64,000 nucleotides of DNA from Mucilaginibacter mallensis (GCF_900105165.1 NZ_LT629740.1:3658001-3722000); one strand, 5' to 3'; numbered from the stretch's first letter, positions 8,609 through 17,260 are shown. Numbers and translations: made by a program. The notes: generated by a model not told the origin, from the sequence alone.

Positions 8609-8610
8609 AA

Positions 8611-9876
8611 TTACAATTCTTCAAGGGCCTGCTCAATTTTGCTGTAAATATAGGTTAGCTCATCATTGGTAATGCAATAAGGAGGTAAAATATAAATGAT
8701 GTTGCCCAGCGGTCGCAAAATAATACCGGCATCTAAAAAATATAGGTACAACCTATCGCGCAGTGTACTAAAATACGAGGTATTATCACCTGTTTCCCAG
8801 TCCATAGCCAGTATAGTACCGGTTTGGCGTATGTTTTTTATTTTAGGGTGATCTTTTATCCTGGCTGCAAATTGCTGATGTAACGCCTCTATCCGCTTGA
8901 TGTTTACCATGGTAGTATCCTCCATCAGCAGGTCCATACTAGCCAACGCTGCTGAGCACGCAATAGGATTAGCCGTAAAAGAATGCCCATGGAACAAAGT
9001 TTTCAGCTTATCATCCGACAAAAACGCGTCATAGATCTGCTGTGTACAGGTAGTTAATCCCAGCGCCATAGTACCGCCTGTTAGTCCTTTTGAAAAGCAC
9101 ATGATATCCGGCTGCTCAATAACATGATCGCAAGCGAAAAGCTTTCCTGTACGGCCAAAACCTACAAATATCTCATCATCAATCATCAATACACCTTCCT
9201 TGCGACAATGTGCCATCAACTCATTCAGGTATTGCGGCTCATACATTACCATGCCAGCAGTGCCCTGTACTAATGGCTCAAAGATGAAACAAGCAGCTTC
9301 ATTCTTGATACTTGATATCTGATACTTGATACTATCAATATTGGATTGCTCAGGTAGATCAATAAATTCTACTTCGAATAACATTGAATCAAAAGGTGCA
9401 GTAAAGGCGCTCCTGCCGCTTACTGCCATAGCCCCGAAGGTGTCACCATGATAGGCATTTTTAAATGCCAGTATCTTGTTGCGTTTTATGCCCTGGTTAT
9501 GCCAGTATTGTAAGCACATTTTTATGGCTACTTCAATAGCTGTTGAACCATTATCAGAGTAAAAGGCCTTCTTTTGATTGCTGGGTAATATTTTGAGTAA
9601 ACGCTCTGCTAACTCAACCGCACCCTCATGCGTAAAGCCTGCAAATATTACATGCTCCAGTTTGGTTAACTGCTCCGCTACTTTTTTGGCGATATACGGA
9701 TGCGCATGCCCATGAATATTCACCCACCATGATGATACCCCATCTATATATTTTTTACCATCTTCACCATACAAACAAGCGCCCTCTCCGCGTACTATTG
9801 GTACCGGTGGTAAGGCAGTTTTCATTTGTGTATAGGGATGCCATATTACGCTTAAATCTCTGTCAACTAAACTCAT
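8611..9876 (-). CDS. bioA: adenosylmethionine-8-amino-7-oxononanoate aminotransferase
   Basis: A class III PLP aminotransferase that converts 8-amino-7-oxononanoate (KAPA) to 7,8-diaminopelargonate (DAPA) in biotin synthesis, using S-adenosylmethionine as amino donor. Visible markers are IWHPYTQMK at the N-terminus, VSSWWVNIHGHAHP, DEIFVGFGRTG and the PLP lysine in CFSKGLTGG near residue 264. 421 residues is normal. The start overlaps the NUDIX stop by four bases (ATGA), so they are co-transcribed. No other bio genes are in the window. A variable loop before FIFEPLVQG is encoded by a short tandem repeat (see 9304-9338). Confidence 0.95.
   Translation of the reverse strand: MSLVDRDLSVIWHPYTQMKTALPPVPIVRGEGACLYGEDGKKYIDGVSSWWVNIHGHAHPYIAKKVAEQLTKLEHVIFAGFTHEGAVELAERLLKILPSNQKKAFYSDNGSTAIEVAIKMCLQYWHNQGIKRNKILAFKNAYHGDTFGAMAVSGRSAFTAPFDSMLFEVEFIDLPEQSNIDSIKYQISSIKNEAACFIFEPLVQGTAGMVMYEPQYLNELMAHCRKEGVLMIDDEIFVGFGRTGKLFACDHVIEQPDIMCFSKGLTGGTMALGLTTCTQQIYDAFLSDDKLKTLFHGHSFTANPIACSAALASMDLLMEDTTMVNIKRIEALHQQFAARIKDHPKIKNIRQTGTILAMDWETGDNTSYFSTLRDRLYLYFLDAGIILRPLGNIIYILPPYCITNDELTYIYSKIEQALEEL
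9304..9338. repeat. short tandem repeat (TTGATAC-type) inside bioA
   Basis: About four imperfect copies of CTTGATA(T/C) lie in frame within bioA and encode SIKYQISSIKN in a surface loop ahead of the conserved FIFEPLVQG. The unit looks like a simple intergenic repeat tract that has been captured by a coding region. Confidence 0.5.
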
Positions 9877-10313
9877 AATTGTGTTATTAAAAGCTTTGCC
9901 ACATGCCTGTCGATAGGGAAAGTGATCTCTTCCGGATCAAGCTCCGATAATTTCACCCAACGGAAAGCCTGCAGCACATCGCCCTCGCCATCAAAATCAA
10001 ATACCTTTGTTTTAATGTTCAGGTTCAGCTCGCTAATATTTTTAACTATATAATATACACTGATGATCTGCGAATCATTAAATGCCGATTGTATAAAGAA
10101 ATCCGTTGTATAAAAATGACTAATCACTTCTACCTCAGCATTACATTCTTCAACAAACTCACGTTTCAGGCCATCTATCAAACCCTCGCCATACTCCAAA
10201 CCGCCACCGGGGAACTTTGTAAAACGCATGCCATACTCCTGCTCATCGCTAATGAGTATTTCATCATTATCATTAATCAGCAGGCCATATACGCGAACAT
10301 TAAAATTGTACAT
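9873..10313 (-). CDS. NUDIX hydrolase
   Basis: 146 residues with a complete Nudix box at about 37-59 (G37, E43, R51-E52, E55-E56), so it should hydrolyse a nucleoside diphosphate linked to another group with Mg2+. The substrate cannot be told from sequence. The ATG shares one base with the stop of the CDF transporter (TAATG) and its stop overlaps bioA by four bases, so it belongs to a tightly packed operon. Confidence 0.9.
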   Translation of the reverse strand: MYNFNVRVYGLLINDNDEILISDEQEYGMRFTKFPGGGLEYGEGLIDGLKREFVEECNAEVEVISHFYTTDFFIQSAFNDSQIISVYYIVKNISELNLNIKTKVFDFDGEGDVLQAFRWVKLSELDPEEITFPIDRHVAKLLITQL

Positions 10314-11308
10314 TAATCTTCAAAGTGTTTCTTGTTGCGAATAACCTTATCCATTGTCCAGGTAATACGCTCAGTTTTAGGCTCCGACCGGATAGGGCAA
10401 TTGTGCATGCTGCAATAGTGGCAGCAATCGGGCAAACATGGGTCGGTATGTATAAAAAGTTCTGTTTTTGTTATCTCACTGTTAATCAGCTTATCAACCA
10501 ATTTTACTTCCATGTGTACACGGTTCAGGTCGAAGTAATTGGGCAACGTTAAATGGCAATCGATATGCAGCTCATTACCATACTTTTGCGCGCGAAAATT
10601 ATGCAGGTCAATCCATTCATCACGGCGTTGCTCATCCAGCACTTTCACTATTTCTTTCACCACATCAAAATCGGCCTCATCCATTAATCCGCCTACCGAT
10701 TTACGCACCAGTTTATAGCCGGTAAATACAATATACAGGCCTACAAATATGGATAGCGCATTATCCAGCATCTTAATGCCGGTAAAATATATCAGTAATA
10801 AGCCAACTACCAATCCACAGCTGGTGATCATATCTGTGATCAAATGCCGCCCATCGGCCTCAATGGTTATTGATGGCAGCGATTTACCCTTACGTATCAT
10901 GTAAAAGCCCAAACCACCATTTATTAAACCAGTGGTTCCGATGATGATTGCACCCCATAAAAGATCATGAATCTCATTGGGGTAAAACAGCCCGTAGATA
11001 GATTTAAAGATAATGATAAGCCCTGCTATTCCAATTAGTGAACCCTCGATAAAAACAGAGAAATACTCCACTTTACCGTGCCCGTAGGGATGGTTCTCAT
11101 CGCGCGGCTGCGAAGCCAGGTAGATACTAAAAAAGGCGAATGAACTTGCCAGCACATTCACAATACTTTCGGCAGCATCGGTAAGTACAAAGTTTGATGC
11201 TGTTAAAAAGTAGGCTCCAAACTTGGCCATCATCAGTACAATACCGGTGATAAGCGAAATGAGTATGATCCGTTTGTGTTCGCGCAAGGTTATTTTATTT
11301 ACGGGCAA
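10313..11308 (-). CDS. cation diffusion facilitator (CDF) family metal exporter with Cys-rich tail
   Basis: A 331-residue inner-membrane transporter, probably exporting Zn2+, Fe2+ or a similar divalent ion. Membrane helices hold the CDF motifs LTDAAESIVNVLAS, DENHPYGHGKVEYFS and the second metal pair EADGRHLITDM; a cytoplasmic domain follows. Unusually, the C-terminus carries a Cys/His cluster, CLPDCCHYCSMHNC (about residues 289-303), a likely extra metal-binding tail. The start is a TTG at 11308; another TTG at 11287 is possible, and a TAGCTTTG sequence overlaps the first one, so the exact start is uncertain. First gene of the CDF-NUDIX-bioA-ferritin-like operon. Confidence 0.88.
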   Translation of the reverse strand: MPVNKITLREHKRIILISLITGIVLMMAKFGAYFLTASNFVLTDAAESIVNVLASSFAFFSIYLASQPRDENHPYGHGKVEYFSVFIEGSLIGIAGLIIIFKSIYGLFYPNEIHDLLWGAIIIGTTGLINGGLGFYMIRKGKSLPSITIEADGRHLITDMITSCGLVVGLLLIYFTGIKMLDNALSIFVGLYIVFTGYKLVRKSVGGLMDEADFDVVKEIVKVLDEQRRDEWIDLHNFRAQKYGNELHIDCHLTLPNYFDLNRVHMEVKLVDKLINSEITKTELFIHTDPCLPDCCHYCSMHNCPIRSEPKTERITWTMDKVIRNKKHFED

Positions 11309-11324
11309 AGCTATAAAATAGTTC

Positions 11325-11407
11325 GCAGTTGGCAGTGTGCAGTTGGCAGTAAAAGTTAACAGCGGGCGGTTTGCGGTTGGCTGTGTGTAGTTTATAGTTG
11401 GCGATAG
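11325..11407. repeat. degenerate tandem repeat (GCAGTTGGCAGT-type)
   Basis: GCAGTTGGCAGT occurs twice (11325 and 11339), followed by further decayed copies such as TTGCGGTTGGC and ATAGTTGGCGA. The tract fills most of the gap between two divergent genes and looks like a simple-sequence repeat of the same general kind as the GGAAAGTC tract at 4446. Confidence 0.5.
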
Positions 11408-11500
11408 GCAATTCGTTACTAATAATTAAACTTACCCAGCTTTAAAACCTCATAAGCCCATTTATTGAAAATAAAGCAAACTGTCAACTGCAAACTTTTC

Positions 11501-11508
11501 TATATTTG
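11501..11508 (+). promoter_or_regulatory. -7 box (TATATTTG) of the aminotransferase gene
   Basis: TATATTTG fits TAnnTTTG and lies 22 nt before the ATG at 11531. It falls inside the longer reading frame starting at 11465, which argues that the upstream extension is not translated. Confidence 0.6.
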
Positions 11509-11530
11509 CCGCAATAAGAACAAAAACAAA

Positions 11531-12724
11531 ATGAGTGCATTAAGTAACAGGATCAATAACCTGTCTGAGTCGGCAACCATCAAGATGGCCAAAATGGGCC
11601 GCGAGCTTGCCGCAAAAGGCGTTGACGTCATAAGCCTTAGCTTTGGCGAACCGGATTTTCATACACCTGAACACATTAAGGAGGCTGCCAAGGTAGCTAT
11701 GGATGAAAATTACACCTATTATACACCCGTATCAGGCTACCCTGAATTGCGAAAGGCAATTGTCAAGAAATTAAAGGACGAGAATAACCTTGACTATGAT
11801 TTTAGCCAGATAGTTGTATCAACCGGCGCTAAGCAATCTATTGCCAATGCAGTATTATGTTTGGTTAATCCTGGTGATGAAGTGATCATACCAACTCCTT
11901 ACTGGGTTTCTTACTCTGAAATTGTAAAATTAGCCGAAGGCGAAAGCGTATTTATAGATACTACTGTTGAGCAGAATTTTAAAATCACTCCTGAGCAATT
12001 AGAGGCGGCTATTACGCCAAAATCAAAATTATTCATGTTTTCATCGCCAAGCAACCCTACAGGGAGCCTTTACAGCAAAAGCGAACTGGAAGGCTTAGCA
12101 AAGGTTTTTGAAAAACATCCACAGATATACATCATGTCTGACGAGATATATGAGCACATCAATTATGGCGAAAAACATGAGTCAATAGCTCAGTTCGATA
12201 GCATTAAGGATCGTGTGGTTATCATCAATGGTTTCTCAAAATCATACGCGATGACGGGTTGGCGTATAGGCTACTCAGCATCAAGCAAAGAAACTGCAGC
12301 TGCTTTTGACAAACTGCAGGGACAAGTTACTTCTGGAACCAGCTCTATCACTCAACGTGCAGCCCTTGCTGCTTATGAAGGTGGTTTAGAAACCGTACTG
12401 CAAATGCGTGAGCAATTCAAAAAACGCCGCGACCTGGTTTACAGCTTGCTGAGCGATATTGAAGGCTTGAAAGTTAACCTCCCTGAGGGTGCGTTCTACT
12501 TCTTCCCTAACGTTACCTCTTTCTTTGGTAAAAGCTATAATGGTAGAACTATTAACGACTCTGACGAGTTGAGCATCTTCCTTTTAGAAGAAGGCCACGT
12601 AGCTACCGTTGGTGGTGATTCATTTGGTGATCCAAAATCATTACGTATATCATACGCAGCATCTGAAGAAAAATTGACAGAAGCTGTTAAACGTATAAAA
12701 GCTGCTTTAGGTAAATTAAAATAA
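11531..12724 (+). CDS. class I/II pyridoxal phosphate aminotransferase (aspartate aminotransferase type)
   Basis: 397 residues from the ATG at 11531, where family homology begins (MSALSNRINNLSESATIKM). Fold type I PLP enzyme with SFGEPDFHTP, the FSSPSNPTGS segment that contacts the cofactor, the SDEIYEHI aspartate, and the Schiff-base lysine in NGFSKSYAMTGWRIGY near residue 237. It probably moves amino groups between aspartate or glutamate and 2-oxo acids; prephenate or other substrates are possible in this subgroup. Monocistronic, with its own -7 box. A palindromic repeat and a terminator follow. Confidence 0.92.
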   Translation: MSALSNRINNLSESATIKMAKMGRELAAKGVDVISLSFGEPDFHTPEHIKEAAKVAMDENYTYYTPVSGYPELRKAIVKKLKDENNLDYDFSQIVVSTGAKQSIANAVLCLVNPGDEVIIPTPYWVSYSEIVKLAEGESVFIDTTVEQNFKITPEQLEAAITPKSKLFMFSSPSNPTGSLYSKSELEGLAKVFEKHPQIYIMSDEIYEHINYGEKHESIAQFDSIKDRVVIINGFSKSYAMTGWRIGYSASSKETAAAFDKLQGQVTSGTSSITQRAALAAYEGGLETVLQMREQFKKRRDLVYSLLSDIEGLKVNLPEGAFYFFPNVTSFFGKSYNGRTINDSDELSIFLLEEGHVATVGGDSFGDPKSLRISYAASEEKLTEAVKRIKAALGKLK

Positions 12725-12737
12725 TACATCCTCTAAT

Positions 12738-12823
12738 TGTCGTTGCGAGGAGGAACGACGCGGCAAACTCGTCGCGTTCATTATGCAAGCGACGAGTTTG
12801 CCGCGCTATCGTTCGCAATGACA
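12738..12823. repeat. REP-like palindromic element, copy C
   Basis: An imperfect palindrome of 86 bp with outer arms TTGTCGTTGCGA and TCGCAATGACA and inner arms GGCAAACTCGTCGC and GCGACGAGTTTGCC. It is the inverted counterpart of copy B and sits between the aminotransferase stop and a terminator. Confidence 0.8.
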
Positions 12824-12841
12824 TGAGTTTTTTGTTATAAC

Positions 12842-12878
12842 AAAAAATCCCTTTACCAAATTGGTAAAGGGATTTTTT
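12842..12878. terminator. bidirectional intrinsic terminator
   Basis: Stem TCCCTTTACCAA with TTGGTAAAGGGA, flanked by A-run and T-run, between two convergent genes. It can stop transcription from both sides. Confidence 0.9.
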
Positions 12879-12897
12879 AGTTGTGTGTAAAAGTTTA

Positions 12898-13458
12898 TTA
12901 CAGTCCGAAACCATAAGCTACACGTAAGGCTGCTAAGCCATAGTTATTACCCTGGCCTGAGAAGTTTTCGTAACGTACGCCAACATCCCAGTGCTTATTA
13001 GCATAACCTACGCCTGGTGATAATATCAGCTTGGTTTCTTTACCAACGTTGTTCTCATCTATCCCCTGGCTTGCAAATGCTTTGGTTTCAATGCCAGCAC
13101 CTACTTCAGCACCGAAGTATAAGTTTTTTGTAAAGAACGCTTTAATACCAGCTTTAATTGGTACCATACCTAATGATTGATATTTGTCACCTGTTGCAGG
13201 ATCTGTTTTACCAAAGAAGTTGTAATACCCTGAGGTTAAAGTAAGGGCTAAATTGTTTGATAAACCATATTGCAAGCGTGCGGTACCGCCTAATTCAAGA
13301 TTTGAATAATTGTGGGCCCAACCTGTAGCCAAGCCTCCCTCAACACCTACTCCAAAACGGAATTTATCTGGTGTAATTGTTTGTGCTTTCGCACTCGATC
13401 CGAAAAATATAGCTCCAGCTATTACAGCTGCAGCTAATAAATTGGTTACCTTTTTCAT
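12898..13458 (-). CDS. small outer-membrane beta-barrel protein
   Basis: 186 residues with a signal peptide ending AKAQ, followed by alternating hydrophobic/polar strands (RFGVGVEGGLATGWAH, LALTLTSGYYNFFG, KHWDVGVRYENFSG) and a final aromatic-rich strand. This is the pattern of eight-stranded OmpX/OmpA-like barrels of the Bacteroidota outer-membrane-beta-barrel families. Probably a structural or adhesin-type outer-membrane protein; exact role unknown. A -7 box about 77 nt upstream leaves a long 5' leader. Confidence 0.8.
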   Translation of the reverse strand: MKKVTNLLAAAVIAGAIFFGSSAKAQTITPDKFRFGVGVEGGLATGWAHNYSNLELGGTARLQYGLSNNLALTLTSGYYNFFGKTDPATGDKYQSLGMVPIKAGIKAFFTKNLYFGAEVGAGIETKAFASQGIDENNVGKETKLILSPGVGYANKHWDVGVRYENFSGQGNNYGLAALRVAYGFGL

Positions 13459-13534
13459 TGTTGTGTTTTTGTTAGATGTGTCAAATAAATTATTCTTTAT
13501 TTAACACCATCTTTACAAATACTCTGCCAATGTG

Positions 13535-13542
13535 CAAAAATA
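13535..13542 (-). promoter_or_regulatory. -7 box (TATTTTTG) of the outer-membrane protein gene
   Basis: On the minus strand this reads TATTTTTG, fitting TAnnTTTG, about 77 nt upstream of the ATG at 13458, giving a leader of roughly 70 nt. Confidence 0.4.
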
Positions 13543-13865
13543 TTAAGCCTGCATACCACTCAAACAGGCATATCATATAGTGTCATATCGCAACTTAAAA
13601 TTTACGGGCCATCCTTATGAATTGATAATCATGCAGTTCAAACCGCTTTTTTAATCATTGGTCAAATGACCGTCACAATCAAATAGTCAGATAAAAAATT
13701 TAACTATCGCGATTAAAATGTTCTTTTATGTATATATTTTGGTGTATGTTATTTGGTATAAAAACATCCTTTTGGTAATTACACATCCTCTTTTTTCATC
13801 ATTTTTTCATGCCAAACAAGGTAAAATAAAATTATAAATTTGATTTTACCCAACGATGGATTATG

Positions 13866-13932
13866 TAGAGACGCAATATTTTGTGTCTTTATCCACCACG
13901 TTAAAAAAGAGACACAAAATGTTGCGTCTCTA
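13866..13932. repeat. near-perfect inverted repeat (TAGAGACGCAA family)
   Basis: The left arm starts TAGAGACGCAATATTTTGTG and the right arm is its inverse with about one mismatch over 25 bp; the loop is about 15 nt. The unit resembles dispersed REP or small transposon-derived repeats but has a sequence unrelated to copies A-C. It lies just beyond the RND operon terminator. Confidence 0.75.
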
Positions 13933-13933
13933 T

Positions 13934-13976
13934 ATAAAAAAAGCCTTACAAAGTTTTTAAAAACTCCCTAAGGCTC
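13934..13976 (-). terminator. intrinsic terminator of the efflux operon
   Basis: On the minus strand, AGCCTTA...TAAGGCT plus an inner AGTTTTT/AAAAACT pairing, followed by a run of seven T. It stands 44 nt past the RND pump stop codon. Confidence 0.85.
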
Positions 13977-14019
13977 ATTCTATCTTGATTCCTGAATCTT
14001 TACTCTTGATTCTATCCAA

Positions 14020-17000
14020 CTACTCTAACTCTTCCGGATCAGGTTTATAATTCCGTACCAGTTCATCAAGTTTTTCTTTACCGTAAGCGTATTTGGTTAT
14101 GGTATAAAACAATACCGGCACAATAAATATAGCCATTGATGTTGCCGCAAGCATACCGCCAAACACCGTCCAACCTATGGTTTGCCTTGCCTGCGCGCCT
14201 GCGCCGGATGCAACTACCAGCGGCAATACACCCAATATAAACGCCATCGAGGTCATGATGATCGGCCTTAAACGAATCTTTACAGCCTCAAGCGTGGCCT
14301 TTTCAAGTTCTATACCCCTGTCGACTCGCTCTTTGGCAAACTCTACAATCAGGATGGCATTTTTGGCGGCCAAACCTATCAGCGTTATCAAACCTATCTG
14401 CGCATAAACATTATTTGTTAAACCCGTTTTGAATGTGAGGAACAAAATAGCCCCAAACGCACCCAATGGCACAGCCAGCAATACCGAGAACGGCACCGAC
14501 CAGCTTTCATACAATGCTGCCAGAAACAGGAACACGAACCCTACCGACAGCATAAATATATACACCGTTTTTGAACCGGATAGCAACTCCTCGCGGCTTA
14601 AACCCGAGAACTCATAACCAAACCCTTGCGGCAGCGTTTGATCTGCAACCTGCTTTAAAGCGGTTAGCGCATCACCGCTACTATACCCCGGAGCCGGACT
14701 ACCATCAATCTCTGCCGAACGGAACAGGTTATAATGCGATATTAATGGCGCATTCTCAATCATTTTATAGGATGTAAGTGTACTCAGCGGCACCATTGTA
14801 CCTGCCTGGTTTTTCACAAAATATTGCCCTATGTTCTGAATATTTGTGCGATAATTGGTATCAGCCTGCGCCACTACGTGAAAATCGCGACCGTAAATAG
14901 TAAAATCATTCACAAATTCACTACCCATATAAGTTTCCAGCGCCGCGTTTATATCACTTATGGCTACGCCCAGCTTTTTGGCTTTTTCGCGATCAATAGT
15001 TAACTGGTAAGCCGGTGTACTTGCCGTAAAAAAGGAGAATGCCTTACCAATTTCAGGTCGCTTTCTAATAGCTGCCGTAAAGTTATTAAGGGTTTGTTCA
15101 AACAATTTAATATCGCCACCTGATTCTTTCTGCTCCAATATAAATGAAAACCCGCCCGTACTACCCAACCCCGGTATGGCCGGCGGTTGAATTACCACCA
15201 CGCTTGCCTCCTTAAACTTCGATAATTTCTTTTGTAGATTGGCAGATATAGCACCTATCTGTAAACTATCGGCGGTACGTTCGGCCCATGGTTTAAGCTG
15301 CACAAATATGGTAGCACTGTTTGATTTACTTGCAAAACTCACCACGTTTAACCCACCCAATGCAGCATAGTGTAAAATACCCGGTACACTATCCAGTACC
15401 TTCATCATTTTATTTAAATCACTAACAGTTCTTTGTGTTGATGCAGCTTCAGGTATATCATAGGTAATATACAAGCGCCCATCATCCTCCAGCGGAATAA
15501 ACCCGCTTGGCTTATATTTAAATAATAATATGGTACCTACCACTATACATACCAGTATAATAATTACAAACTTGGCATGCTTTATACTTCTGTCAACCCC
15601 GTTACGATACTTGTTGGTCGTCCGCTCAAACCAGGTATTAAACTTATGAAAAAGCTTATCCAGCCAGTTGGTTGAGTGCTCATCAATTTTATGCGGGCGT
15701 AATATCAGCGTACACAATGCCGGTGTTAATGAAAGCGCCACAAAGGCCGATATCAATACCGATATAGCTATGGTGATAGCAAACTGCTGATAAAGCCGGC
15801 CAACAATACCCGGTATAAACCCAACAGGCACAAACACCGCCGCCAATATCAACGCGATGGCTATTACCGGGGCCGATATATCCTTCATGGCATGTGAAGT
15901 AGCCTCTTTTGGCGACATCCCCTTTTCATCCATATAATGCTGCACCGCTTCAACCACCACAATGGCATCATCCACCACAATACCTATCGCCAGTACAAAG
16001 CCAAAAAGTGTAAGCGTGTTAATAGTAAAGCCCAGTGGTATAAAAAATATGAATGTACCTATAATAGATACAGGTATAGCCAGCACAGGGATAAGCGTTG
16101 TGCGCCAGCTTTGTAAAAACAAGAATACAACCAAAATAACCAGCGCCAGTGCTATCAGCAGGGTTTCCACCACCTCATGTACTGATACCTTTACCACAGT
16201 AATCGACTCAAACGGAACCACATAATCAACATCCGCAGGGAATGATTTTTTAAGCTGATCCATGGTAGCATAAACCGCATCGGCAGTTGCAAGCGCATTA
16301 CTGCCCGGTGCCTGGTATATCAGCAGGTATGAAGCACGTTTATCATCAACATAAGAGTTATTTGCATAATTAAACTTACCCAGTTCAATACGGGCAACAT
16401 CTTTTAAATGTACTATTGCGCCGTTATTGGGTTGCGTTTTCACAATTATGTCTCCGAATTCATCCGGCTCCGACAGGCGGCCTTTTACCAATACTGTATA
16501 CTCATAAGGCTGTAGCTTTTTCTGTGGTGTACCACCAACCGTTCCTGCCGCTACCTGGGCGTTTTGTTCGTTTAAAGCGTTGATAATATCAGTAGCCGTT
16601 AAGCCCAGCGCGGCAAGTTTATCGGGTTTAAGCCAAATACGCATACTAAAGTCATCTGCCCGGGTAATTACATCACCTACACCTGCGGTACGCGCTAAAG
16701 CGTCCTTTATAAAAACGTTGGTATAGTTATCCATGTAAGTAACATCATGCGACCCTTTAGGCGAAAACAATGCTACCAGCATCAATATACTTGGATTTTT
16801 TTTACGTATGGTTAGGCCCAGCCGTTGTACCTCCTGCGGTAAAAGCGGCGTAGCAATACTCACCCGGTTTTGAACATCCACCGCAGCATTATTAACATCG
16901 GTACCCACTTCAAAGTTTGCTGTCATGCTAAACTGGCCATTGCTGGTACTGTTACTTTGCAGGTAGGTCATGCCCGATGTACCGTTCACCTGTACCTCAA

Positions 17001-17196
17001 TAGGTGTTGCTACGGTTTGTTCCACCGTTAATGCATCGGCACCGTTATAGGTAGCCGAGAGCGTTACCGTTGGCGGTGTTATTTCAGGGTACTGCCCTAT
17101 GGCTAAACTGCTAATAGCTAAAATACCAACTACAACAATTACAATTGATATTACAATTGCCGTAACCGGTCTTCGTATAAAAGTATCTGCGATCAT
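14020..17196 (-). CDS. RND efflux pump, inner-membrane permease (HAE1/AcrB type)
   Basis: 1058 residues, the normal length for AcrB-type proton-driven drug exporters. N-terminal FIRRPVTAIVISIVIVVVG, the paired aspartates of the proton relay in IGIVVDDAIVVVEA (near residue 413), the matching lysine in GLAAKNAILIVEFAKER, and two large periplasmic porter loops. It forms the tripartite pump with the adaptor and TolC protein encoded just upstream. Substrates cannot be told from sequence. It is the last gene of the operon, with 64 nt between it and the adaptor gene and a strong terminator after it. Confidence 0.96.
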   Translation of the reverse strand: MIADTFIRRPVTAIVISIVIVVVGILAISSLAIGQYPEITPPTVTLSATYNGADALTVEQTVATPIEVQVNGTSGMTYLQSNSTSNGQFSMTANFEVGTDVNNAAVDVQNRVSIATPLLPQEVQRLGLTIRKKNPSILMLVALFSPKGSHDVTYMDNYTNVFIKDALARTAGVGDVITRADDFSMRIWLKPDKLAALGLTATDIINALNEQNAQVAAGTVGGTPQKKLQPYEYTVLVKGRLSEPDEFGDIIVKTQPNNGAIVHLKDVARIELGKFNYANNSYVDDKRASYLLIYQAPGSNALATADAVYATMDQLKKSFPADVDYVVPFESITVVKVSVHEVVETLLIALALVILVVFLFLQSWRTTLIPVLAIPVSIIGTFIFFIPLGFTINTLTLFGFVLAIGIVVDDAIVVVEAVQHYMDEKGMSPKEATSHAMKDISAPVIAIALILAAVFVPVGFIPGIVGRLYQQFAITIAISVLISAFVALSLTPALCTLILRPHKIDEHSTNWLDKLFHKFNTWFERTTNKYRNGVDRSIKHAKFVIIILVCIVVGTILLFKYKPSGFIPLEDDGRLYITYDIPEAASTQRTVSDLNKMMKVLDSVPGILHYAALGGLNVVSFASKSNSATIFVQLKPWAERTADSLQIGAISANLQKKLSKFKEASVVVIQPPAIPGLGSTGGFSFILEQKESGGDIKLFEQTLNNFTAAIRKRPEIGKAFSFFTASTPAYQLTIDREKAKKLGVAISDINAALETYMGSEFVNDFTIYGRDFHVVAQADTNYRTNIQNIGQYFVKNQAGTMVPLSTLTSYKMIENAPLISHYNLFRSAEIDGSPAPGYSSGDALTALKQVADQTLPQGFGYEFSGLSREELLSGSKTVYIFMLSVGFVFLFLAALYESWSVPFSVLLAVPLGAFGAILFLTFKTGLTNNVYAQIGLITLIGLAAKNAILIVEFAKERVDRGIELEKATLEAVKIRLRPIIMTSMAFILGVLPLVVASGAGAQARQTIGWTVFGGMLAATSMAIFIVPVLFYTITKYAYGKEKLDELVRNYKPDPEELE

Positions 17197-17260
17197 TCGT
17201 TTGCTTTTAGGAGAAATTTATCTCGTAATAATTTTGTGTATTGTATCCGGAGGCCAATTG

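Larger units (their letters stand above)
13459..14019. other. 561-bp gene-free region
   Basis: AT-rich gap between two minus-strand genes. It holds the promoter of the outer-membrane protein gene (13535-13542), a near-perfect inverted repeat (13866-13932) and the terminator of the efflux operon. Between 13560 and 13830 I see no gene or recognisable element. A 34-codon ORF from 13856 merely reads through the inverted repeat. Confidence 0.6.

Noticed and set aside
13856..13960. 34-codon ORF through the TAGAGACGCAA inverted repeat
   Set aside because: Its codons come from the two repeat arms; no start context or homology.
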